From Lyngbya aestuarii BL J (GTDB taxonomy: Bacteria > Cyanobacteriota > Cyanobacteriia > Cyanobacteriales > Microcoleaceae), in NCBI RefSeq assembly GCF_000478195.2, contig NZ_AUZM01000014.1:45352-109351 (forward strand): a stretch of 64,000 nt of DNA, in the 5' to 3' direction. This document shows, piece after piece, positions 57,247 to 64,000 of the stretch (positions are counted from its first letter, which is position 1; each line of letters begins with the position of its first letter). Below the pieces are notes generated by a model. That model worked only from the letters and a program-made list of their open reading frames with translations, had not been told where the DNA came from and searched no databases. The translations under genes were made by a program, and so were the position numbers.

Positions 57247-57650
57247 TTGTTTCTCGATCTCCGTAGAACTCGGTGGACTTTAAACCAGCCTTTTTCGTGG
57301 TATTTCACAACGATAGTCTTTGGGGTAAACGTGATTAGGAAGATGTCGAGGAAGACCAAGCCAGGTGTCCGTTGAGGTTTGACTCGTTCTGTAACCACCT
57401 CTTCGTCGTTATGGGGACGAATCATAATTTCAACCGCCTCGATGTAAGCTTGGGGAATTGCCACCAGAATTTCCCAAAACACCCGCAACCAATCGCTGAG
57501 TTTTTCGCGAGAGGTAAAACGACGGGGTAACAGGAAGGCGATGCTTACCCCGATCACAATATTATCCACACTCAAATCTGAGGTGAGCAAAAACCAAATG
57601 GTCAGTCGTAAGATTAAATTGAGATACCCGATCATGCCAACACCATCCAA
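57243..57650 (-). CDS. mrpE: Cation/proton antiporter subunit E
   Basis: 135 residues. N-terminal hydrophobic helices (MIGYLNLILRLTIWFLLTSD) are followed by the MrpE-type segment VIGVSIAFLLPRRFTS and a C-terminal part with TPKTIVVKY and the VHRVLRRSRNK end. It overlaps MrpD by 19 bp and MrpF by 4 bp. Confidence 0.88.
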   Translation of the reverse strand: MDGVGMIGYLNLILRLTIWFLLTSDLSVDNIVIGVSIAFLLPRRFTSREKLSDWLRVFWEILVAIPQAYIEAVEIMIRPHNDEEVVTERVKPQRTPGLVFLDIFLITFTPKTIVVKYHEKGWFKVHRVLRRSRNK

Positions 57651-59059
57651 AACAGCGCAATCAACATCAGACTCATTACCCCGATCAAATGCTCAAATTG
57701 TTCAATGACACGGGGTAGTTTGAGTGTAGACCGTTGAAAGATCAAAAAATACGCCGACCATCCCAAACCAATCGTGACCAGTGCTTTTGTAATATTTGCG
57801 AGGCTGTAAAGCTCTAAAGAGACAATATCTGCCACCATTAACCCGGTAATTAATAAGATCAGTGGAGGCCACAAACTGGGTCGGATATTCTTTTGGTTCT
57901 TATGGGGCAAAAATATAAATTTAGCAAATACAATGACGGTTCCGACAGCGGCGATGTTCATGGCGATCGCTTGAGCGGTTGGGAGAGTTTTTAAGGTCAA
58001 CGTCTTTGCTGCAAAACCGGGTAATAAAGGCAGGCCAGAAATAGACAGGCTCAAAATTAGTAAGGCAATCCAAATGGGGGTATTAATCGGTTTATTTTGG
58101 AGTTCTTTGAGGTTGCGGCTCGGTAAAGATCCTGCGATTAAAAACAGTGCAGATTTAGCCAAGCCATGGGTGAGGGCATAATAACCGCCAGCGATGGGAT
58201 TAGCTAAGATAAAGCCCAACTGAGAAATCGTACTTAAAGCCAATATGCGTTTTGTATCCTCTTCAAAGAGGGCATAGGCTATTCCCAAAAACGCTGTCCC
58301 CACCGCAAAAATTCCGATGATGGGAGCAACCTCCTCGACCATCAACGCACAACGCATTAGGGGAAAAGCTCCGGCTTTGATAACCACTCCCGACAATAAA
58401 GCAGAGACTGGCGTTTCCGATTCGGAGTGAGTCAACGGTAGCCAAAATCCGGAGATAAAGATGCCTCCTTTGGTTAGCAGTCCCATAAAGATCAAGGCGA
58501 CCGCTTCTGGGGGTGCGTTTCCTAATCCAGTAAATGCAAAGGCATGATTGGCTTGATAAACCAGTACCGCCCCCACCAGATAAAATAGCATGGCGGTGTT
58601 ACTGATACCCAAATACCGCAAGCCTACCCAAATGGAGCGATCGCTTCGGGGATAGGTGATCAGGAGAAAGGCGGCAATGCTAATCACTTCCAGAGCCACG
58701 TATAAACTGATGAAATCAGCACAGATAAACACGGCATTAACGCTACCGTGCAAAATGATGGCTTGTGTATAAAAAAAGGCTGTTTTATTTCTACCCCAAC
58801 AGTAAAGAATGACTGCGGCTGTAACCTGAGCATTGGTTAAGATAAAGTAGCCGCTTAATTGGTCTGCGACTAGGGTGACACCAAAATTATTCAGTAACTC
58901 TAGCGTTACAGGTGAGCCTTCGACAAAGAGCAATGTTGCATATCCGGCTGAAACTAGGGTAATGCTGAGGGCGAGGTAGCGGTCAAACTTGGGGATGAGA
59001 TAAATCAGGAACCCCACAAAAAAGGGGAGCGCGATCCAGGCGATCGTGATAGTGTTCAT
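57632..59059 (-). CDS. mrpD: Cation/proton antiporter subunit D (NuoM/NuoN-like)
   Basis: 475-residue polytopic membrane protein with about 13-14 helices, homologous to the proton-pumping subunits of complex I. Landmarks are YVALEVISIAAFLLITYPRS (the conserved Glu in the fifth helix), FMGLLTKGGIFISGFWLPLT with the conserved Lys, and DTKRILALSTISQLGFI. It would form the cation-proton exchange path of the Mrp complex. It is preceded by the MrpC-like gene and overlaps MrpE. Confidence 0.95.
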   Translation of the reverse strand: MNTITIAWIALPFFVGFLIYLIPKFDRYLALSITLVSAGYATLLFVEGSPVTLELLNNFGVTLVADQLSGYFILTNAQVTAAVILYCWGRNKTAFFYTQAIILHGSVNAVFICADFISLYVALEVISIAAFLLITYPRSDRSIWVGLRYLGISNTAMLFYLVGAVLVYQANHAFAFTGLGNAPPEAVALIFMGLLTKGGIFISGFWLPLTHSESETPVSALLSGVVIKAGAFPLMRCALMVEEVAPIIGIFAVGTAFLGIAYALFEEDTKRILALSTISQLGFILANPIAGGYYALTHGLAKSALFLIAGSLPSRNLKELQNKPINTPIWIALLILSLSISGLPLLPGFAAKTLTLKTLPTAQAIAMNIAAVGTVIVFAKFIFLPHKNQKNIRPSLWPPLILLITGLMVADIVSLELYSLANITKALVTIGLGWSAYFLIFQRSTLKLPRVIEQFEHLIGVMSLMLIALFWMVLA

Positions 59060-59085
59060 GGGTGTGTCGTTTACGAGTAGGTCGT

Positions 59086-59421
59086 TTACGGTGTATTGTT
59101 CTTTTCGATCTCGTTGCTTTCCAATGTCGGATTATCCCGTGCTAGCTTCATCACGCCGACGAGCATTAATGCTTGTATCGAAAAGCCAATCACAATTGCT
59201 GTCAAAATGACCGCCTGGGGAACCGGATCGGAGTAAGCTTTTGTTTCGATGCCAGAAACGATGGGTGTGAATAAACCGTCTCGTGATGCGACTAGCACGT
59301 AATAGGCGATCACCCCCGTACTCATCACATCCATCGACAGGATCTTCATGACCAGGTTCTTTTTGAGGATGATTCCGAAAAAGCCGCACAAGATTGTGGC
59401 GAATACGAATGCTTCTAACAC
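59086..59421 (-). CDS. mrpC: Cation/proton antiporter subunit C (NuoK-like)
   Basis: 111-residue protein with three helices, related to complex I NuoK: FATILCGFFGIILKKNLVMK, then DVMSTGVIAYYVLVA and QAVILTAIVIGFSIQALMLV. It is the first gene of the operon reading C-D-E-F-G-DUF4040. No MrpA or MrpB homologue is next to it on either side. Confidence 0.92.
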   Translation of the reverse strand: MLEAFVFATILCGFFGIILKKNLVMKILSMDVMSTGVIAYYVLVASRDGLFTPIVSGIETKAYSDPVPQAVILTAIVIGFSIQALMLVGVMKLARDNPTLESNEIEKNNTP

Positions 59422-59752
59422 AGGGATTGTCTGTTGGGTAAGGGTTGATTGTAATCAGCTTTTAAAAATACATTAATATATTATTAATACTTTATCTAAA
59501 AATCTTTAAAAAAATACATTTTCTGATCTTGAGTTTCCCTAGCTGGGATCTCAAACACTTTATCCCTGTTACTTAGAGATTAGGGTTTGATATTTTTACC
59601 CAACTATGATACAATACATTCTGCTGATTTGAAATCAAATTTCAGGCTGTATTGGGAAGCTCAATTTCTCGGTCAATCGGTGTACAGAAAAGTGATGTCA
59701 TTGTGATCAAAAACAGTCGGTTTGATCCCAGGAGAAAACGAACCACAACGCT
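59422..59752. other. Intergenic region before mrpC
   Basis: 331 bp between the metallophosphoesterase 3' end and mrpC, both on the minus strand. It contains AT-rich DNA, presumably the mrp promoter, and a near-consensus plus-strand promoter at 59587-59615 that has no gene downstream on its strand. Confidence 0.45.
59587..59615 (+). promoter_or_regulatory. Orphan plus-strand promoter-like sequence
   Basis: TTGATA at 59587-59592, exactly 17 bp, then TACAAT at 59610-59615. The flanking genes both lie on the other strand, so a transcript from here would run into the 3' end of the metallophosphoesterase gene as antisense or a small RNA. It could also be a chance match in AT-rich DNA. Confidence 0.35.
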
Positions 59753-61324
59753 TTAAATTGTAAACCCTTCACACTCAGGATAATGCCATTTTGAGTGAAA
59801 CCGTTCTGCAACTAAAGGTTGTACAAAAAACCGAGGGGGTTGACCCGAACGAACATCAATTCTTAAACCCGAATAAGGTCGGCGTTTCTTGCTACCATGA
59901 CCATGACGACCAATAAATAACTTGGACTTTGCCACTAAACGGGGGTTGGGTTCGTTCTCTATCTCCTCATATAGTTCTGGCCCTTCTGATTTTTGACGAC
60001 GCAAACTATACCCACTTCCACCACAAACAATCCAATTGATGTGAGAATCTGCGTATCCAGTATCTCCTGTATATAAGTGTTCTAAACAGTGAGCATGACC
60101 ATTAATTACTAAATCAACAATTGGCCGCTCTTTTGCCTGTTCACCAATCGTTTGAGAAACAGTATTGAAAACTTGACGGAGATGATAACGAATTGCTAAA
60201 GTTTGAGCTTGCTCCCATTTTGTGGCTTCGGTAACATAGGGAGGATGATGAAAAAATAACACCCGTCCGCGAACTTCTGGGTTTTGCCAAGAGGCAATTA
60301 ATCGATTTTTTAACCACCGTAATTGTTCGATATCAACCTCACCATTCGATTCAGCATTGAGTCTTTTGTGAATATCAAACTGCATTTCATCAATTTGCTC
60401 AAGTTTAGCTTGATTATCATCAAGTTGTTCGGACTGTTCGGGGTTATTGGGATCAAGTTTATTCGATTCAACGAGTAATTCTTGTTTTTCTTGTTCGAGA
60501 TCACGCAAACGTTGCAGGAGTTGACGGCGTTGTTCTTCTCCGGCTTGATTTTCAGGAATCGGTATCGGAGCATTAAACGTGTTGGAGTCGAGGGCAAAAA
60601 AATCGATTCCACCGTAGCAAAATGTATAGTAACGGTTTGGTAAGCGGGTAAACTGACTCGGTTGATACTTTAAGCAACGACCTGTTGAGGTTTCTGCGGT
60701 GTAATATTGATCCAGATGACGTTCTAAATCTGGGGAGTTATGAAACTGCTGGAGATAGTCTAAAAAGGCTCGTGCATAAGCCTCTCCCGTCTCTGAACCT
60801 CGCCAACTGACATCAAAATCGATTCTTGATTTTAACAGATGACGAACAGGCCAACTTAATTGAGCCATCAGACCATAAAGAAGGGGTAAATTATAATAAT
60901 CGTGATTTCCCGGTATCGGTAGAAAAGGCAAGTTAAACACCATTTGGTCATAGGCAATTTGTTTGTAGCGATCGCCACCGACAAGAAACTCCCGATAGGG
61001 TTTGATAAAATTCTGAGGATAATAACCAGCAGAACCCGTCAGATAGACCACATCGCCTGTATGCAGAAGAAAGCGAGGGTAATAATCGCTCTGTTTGAGT
61101 AATAATTGAGCAATTTCTCGTTGAGGGCTATGTCCACGATGGCGTCCGGTACCGCTATCTCCAACGACTAAAAATGAAAATTCGGGGTTGTCTCCTTGTT
61201 GATCGTCTATAACCAAACGAGTTTGATCGATGTTATGACTGATAATACAAGAGTCTTGCCAACGAACCCGTTGTTTCATTTGACGGATTTTATGGGTAAT
61301 GGGAGGATCAGTGATAAATTGCAT
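59753..61324 (-). CDS. Calcineurin-type metallophosphoesterase
   Basis: 523 residues with all five calcineurin-type motifs in order: VVGDSGTG (Asp56 region), HTGDVVY, PGNHDYYN, FFHHPPY and the H-x-H of INGHAHCLEH. A charged coiled insertion (ERQLLQRLRDLEQEK-like, about residues 255-330) separates the third and fourth motifs. No signal peptide is evident, so it is probably cytosolic. The substrate could be a phosphomonoester, diester or nucleotide; it cannot be told from the sequence. Confidence 0.9.
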   Translation of the reverse strand: MQFITDPPITHKIRQMKQRVRWQDSCIISHNIDQTRLVIDDQQGDNPEFSFLVVGDSGTGRHRGHSPQREIAQLLLKQSDYYPRFLLHTGDVVYLTGSAGYYPQNFIKPYREFLVGGDRYKQIAYDQMVFNLPFLPIPGNHDYYNLPLLYGLMAQLSWPVRHLLKSRIDFDVSWRGSETGEAYARAFLDYLQQFHNSPDLERHLDQYYTAETSTGRCLKYQPSQFTRLPNRYYTFCYGGIDFFALDSNTFNAPIPIPENQAGEEQRRQLLQRLRDLEQEKQELLVESNKLDPNNPEQSEQLDDNQAKLEQIDEMQFDIHKRLNAESNGEVDIEQLRWLKNRLIASWQNPEVRGRVLFFHHPPYVTEATKWEQAQTLAIRYHLRQVFNTVSQTIGEQAKERPIVDLVINGHAHCLEHLYTGDTGYADSHINWIVCGGSGYSLRRQKSEGPELYEEIENEPNPRLVAKSKLFIGRHGHGSKKRRPYSGLRIDVRSGQPPRFFVQPLVAERFHSKWHYPECEGFTI

Positions 61325-61651
61325 GGATATTTTTACCTGGCTCTAAGATGCCGGGAATTTATAAATTCGCCCTGTCGGATTTTAACGCAATTTCCACTTC
61401 AGATGCACGGTCGTTTTTGATCAACAGATCTGGGATGATTATTATTTTTGAGGTTGTCCGTATTTTCCGATGAACTCGATGTCTAGTATAAATAGGTTAG
61501 AGCATTTGACTCAATGGTTCTCTGAGTTTGTCCGATGGACTTTATCGGTACCTAATTTGTAAATTGATCTCTGTGCTTCTTGAGCAGCTTCGACTTGACT
61601 TAAACTGTGAACTCAAAACTCGCACCATACTAGACAGGGGGATTTTTGTTA
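61325..61651. other. Divergent intergenic region, no gene seen
   Basis: 327 bp between the metallophosphoesterase (minus) and the terminal histidine kinase (plus). No ORF or RNA gene was recognised. A G-rich ribosome-binding-like AGGGGG lies at about 61635-61641, ahead of the kinase ATG. Confidence 0.45.
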
Positions 61652-64000
61652 ATGCTGATACAATCTTTTAACCGTCTAGTTTCTCCTCTGACTCGTCGGG
61701 TTCGGTTGCGAACAGTTTTAATCGTTCCTTTTATGATACAACTGTTGGCGACGGTGGGATTAACGGGTTATCTCTCTTGGCGCAACGGACAACGAGCAGT
61801 TAACGATGTCGCTTCTCAACTTTGTAATGAAGTCACAAAACGGGTTCAACTTCGCCTCAAAGATTATTTAGAAAAACCCTATCTGATTACTCGCCTTAAT
61901 CACCGCTCTGCAAGATTAGGAATTCTTTCATTTGAAGACAAACAGTTTTCTGAATATCTTCTTTGGGAACAAATTCAACTTTTTAACTCAGTGTATGCGA
62001 TTTATTTTGGGAGTGAGGAGGGAGAATTTATTTATGTAAAAAGAGAGGCAGATGGTTCCTCTGTCGCGAGACAAGTTGAATTTTCACCGGAACGTTATTC
62101 TTATCGTTTAGATGAACAGGGAAACCGGAATGAATTTTTGGGCGTTGATGAATATGATCCCAGAGTTAGACCTTGGTATGTGAATACTATTCTAACTGAA
62201 AAACCCAACTGGAGTAAAATCTACACGTTCACCGGGGGAGAGTTGGGGATCACAGCTTCAAATTTATTTTATGATAGTCAGGGTAATTTTCGCGGAGTCA
62301 TTGGGGTTGATATTGTTCTCAGTTTAGTGAGTGATTATCTCGCAGAAAGTATCAATATTAGTGAAAACAGTCAAGTTTTTATCGTTGAGCGTTCGGGTTT
62401 GTTGGTTGCAAATTCTACGGGAGAAGAACCATTTATTTTTAATGACAATGACAAGCAGGCTCAACGTCTAGCTGCGATTAACAGTGAAAATCAGTTGATT
62501 GCTGAAACGACAAAGCATCTGATTGAACGCTACGAACATTTGAGTCAAATCAAACAGTCTCAACAACTTAATTTTCAGAGCAATGATCAACGAAAATTTG
62601 TACAAGTGGTTCCCTATCAAGATCAATTGGGATTAGATTGGTTGATTGTGGTGGTGGTTCCTGAAGATGACTTTATGGGAAAAATTCAAGCCAATACCCG
62701 CACAACTATTTTACTCTGTCTTGTTGCTTTTATGATTGCCTTTGGAATCGGAATTTTAACCGCTCAATGGGTGACTAAACCTATTTTAGGTTTAAATCGA
62801 GCCGCGAAAGCAATTAGTGAAGGAAAATGGAATTATCAAGTAGATTCTTCTCATTGTGATGAAGTCCGAGAATTGGCTGAATCTTTTCAATGTATGGGAG
62901 AACAGCTTCAAGAATATTTCAGCACCTTGGAAGCTAAAAATATCGCGATGCAACAGTTAAATGAGCGTTTAATTCACAGTGAAAATCGCCTCTATCAATT
63001 TTTAGAAAGTTTACCCGTTGGAGTATTAGTTTATGATAATTTTCAAGACAAATTAACGTTTATGAATAAAACGGCAAAAAAATTATTTAATAAAGGAATT
63101 ATTCCCAACACATCCTTAGAGAAATTTTCGGAAATCTATCAACTTTATTTGGCTGGAACAGATCAAATTTATCCAAGCAAAGCACTCCCTTTAATTCGAG
63201 CGTTAAAAGGAAAAAGTTTAAAAACAGAAAATCTAGAGATTCGTCATCACAATGAGATCATTCCTTGTGAAGTTTTAGCCAAACCTATTTATGATTGTGA
63301 TCAGAATATTATTTATGCTGTAGTTGTTTTTGAGGATATTACCGAACGCAAACAAGCCGAAGCCGAACGTCATAATTTTACGGCTCAATTAAAGCTTAAA
63401 AATGAAGCACTTGAACGTTTAGATAAGCTCAAAGATGAATTTCTTGCTAATACTTCTCACGAACTGCGAACCCCGTTAAATGGCATGATAGGAATTGCAG
63501 AGTCAATGTTAGAAGGTGCGACAGGAACGCTATCAGACTTACAACGCAAAAATCTGATGATGATTGCTCATAGTGGACATCGACTTTCGACATTAGTCAA
63601 TGATATTCTTGATTTTTCTAAGCTGCGACACAATACGATTCGGCTACAAGTAAAGCCAACAGGTTTAAGAGAGATTACTGAAATTGTTTTAACATTAAAT
63701 CAGTCTTTTGTTCGGAATAAAGACTTACAATTGATTAATAATATTTCTCCTGATTTACCCCTCGTACAAGCAGATGAAAACCGCTTGCAGCAAATTCTCC
63801 ATAATCTCATTGGAAATGCAGTTAAGTTTACAGAAATAGGTTCTATTACGGTTTCTGCTCAAGTCATTAGTTGGGATGAAAATAGTGACAATCATCAACC
63901 AAAAGTCGATCAAAAAGCTGCAAATTCTCAAGTTGCAGTCACCGTTTCTGATACGGGAATAGGTATACCCGCAGATAAAATAAATCGCATTTTTGAATCC
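61652..64000 (+). CDS. Cache/HAMP/PAS sensor histidine kinase, 3' end missing
   Basis: 783 codons in one open frame to the right edge, starting MLIQSFNRLVSPLTRRVRLR. Domain order: transmembrane helix (about 20-42); extracytoplasmic dCache-type sensor with DPRVRPWY and GVIGVDIVLS landmarks (about 50-330); second helix (about 350-370); HAMP (to about 423); coiled stretch; PAS (about 445-565, ending EDITERKQAE); HisKA with the phospho-acceptor in ANTSHELRTPLNG (His about 602); and the first part of the ATPase domain, with NLIGNAVKFTEIG (N-box) and DTGIGIPADK. The fragment stops inside that domain, so a receiver domain could follow outside the window. The likely ligand is a small extracellular molecule. 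Confidence 0.92.
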   Translation, partial: MLIQSFNRLVSPLTRRVRLRTVLIVPFMIQLLATVGLTGYLSWRNGQRAVNDVASQLCNEVTKRVQLRLKDYLEKPYLITRLNHRSARLGILSFEDKQFSEYLLWEQIQLFNSVYAIYFGSEEGEFIYVKREADGSSVARQVEFSPERYSYRLDEQGNRNEFLGVDEYDPRVRPWYVNTILTEKPNWSKIYTFTGGELGITASNLFYDSQGNFRGVIGVDIVLSLVSDYLAESINISENSQVFIVERSGLLVANSTGEEPFIFNDNDKQAQRLAAINSENQLIAETTKHLIERYEHLSQIKQSQQLNFQSNDQRKFVQVVPYQDQLGLDWLIVVVVPEDDFMGKIQANTRTTILLCLVAFMIAFGIGILTAQWVTKPILGLNRAAKAISEGKWNYQVDSSHCDEVRELAESFQCMGEQLQEYFSTLEAKNIAMQQLNERLIHSENRLYQFLESLPVGVLVYDNFQDKLTFMNKTAKKLFNKGIIPNTSLEKFSEIYQLYLAGTDQIYPSKALPLIRALKGKSLKTENLEIRHHNEIIPCEVLAKPIYDCDQNIIYAVVVFEDITERKQAEAERHNFTAQLKLKNEALERLDKLKDEFLANTSHELRTPLNGMIGIAESMLEGATGTLSDLQRKNLMMIAHSGHRLSTLVNDILDFSKLRHNTIRLQVKPTGLREITEIVLTLNQSFVRNKDLQLINNISPDLPLVQADENRLQQILHNLIGNAVKFTEIGSITVSAQVISWDENSDNHQPKVDQKAANSQVAVTVSDTGIGIPADKINRIFES

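Overview
The window comes from a cyanobacterial chromosome, most likely a filamentous Oscillatoriales-type species (Lyngbya/Limnoraphis/Planktothrix-like; inferred, no search was run). The signs are a split RNA polymerase beta-prime gene (rpoC1 beside rpoB), the cyanobacterial HIP1 octamer GCGATCGC scattered through genes (for example at 5074, 7398, 9129, 11944, 30570 and 35951), a PcxA/CotA proton-extrusion protein, a class II fructose-1,6/sedoheptulose-1,7-bisphosphatase, an ethylene-receptor-type histidine kinase and very long RTX calcium-binding proteins. I found no rRNA, tRNA or CRISPR array.

Layout. 1-6036 (minus strand) is the conserved block rpsT - TatD hydrolase - rpoB - rpoC1 (cut by the window edge). 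6495-10079 holds hisD, a UspA protein and prfC. 10870-14930 holds an ETR1-like kinase followed by a partly decayed tandem duplication: two DUF4870 membrane proteins sharing a 126-bp identical 5' tract, a broken kinase tail and a bestrophin C-terminal fragment. 15073-18800 carries a double-ATPase peptide-type ABC protein and an ABC exporter. 19057-21207 has an orphan IS630-type orfA and purF. 21646-30845 has a pentapeptide-repeat gene overlapping an unrecognised gene, a 2,099-residue TamB-like protein, a second pentapeptide protein and cutA.

30906-34298 is the most defence-like segment: a C5-cytosine methyltransferase, a probable Bpu10I-like restriction endonuclease, and a Cas6 RNase with a C-terminal helix-turn-helix extension and no CRISPR array or other cas gene in view. 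34331-41851 contains a multi-PAS/GAF kinase with a DUF2237 gene upstream, pcxA, and a P-loop protein resembling UvrD/AddAB proteins. 42509-51349 is a pair of paralogous secreted-type RTX/cadherin-like proteins (1,295 and 1,610 residues) with repetitive linkers. 51915-55919 has a coiled-coil protein, a large inverted repeat, trxA, the bisphosphatase and hemA. 56092-59421 is an Mrp-type cation/proton antiporter operon (C-D-E-F-G plus a DUF4040 subunit) with no adjacent NuoL-like MrpA or MrpB. The window ends with a metallophosphoesterase and a Cache/HAMP/PAS histidine kinase that runs off the right edge.

Together the genes cover core transcription and translation, histidine, purine and tetrapyrrole synthesis, Calvin-cycle carbon metabolism, ion and pH homeostasis, envelope and surface proteins, and sensing. 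The segments with the strongest signs of recent change are the DUF4870 duplication, the pentapeptide gene at 21646, the restriction-modification/Cas6 segment and the RTX pair.
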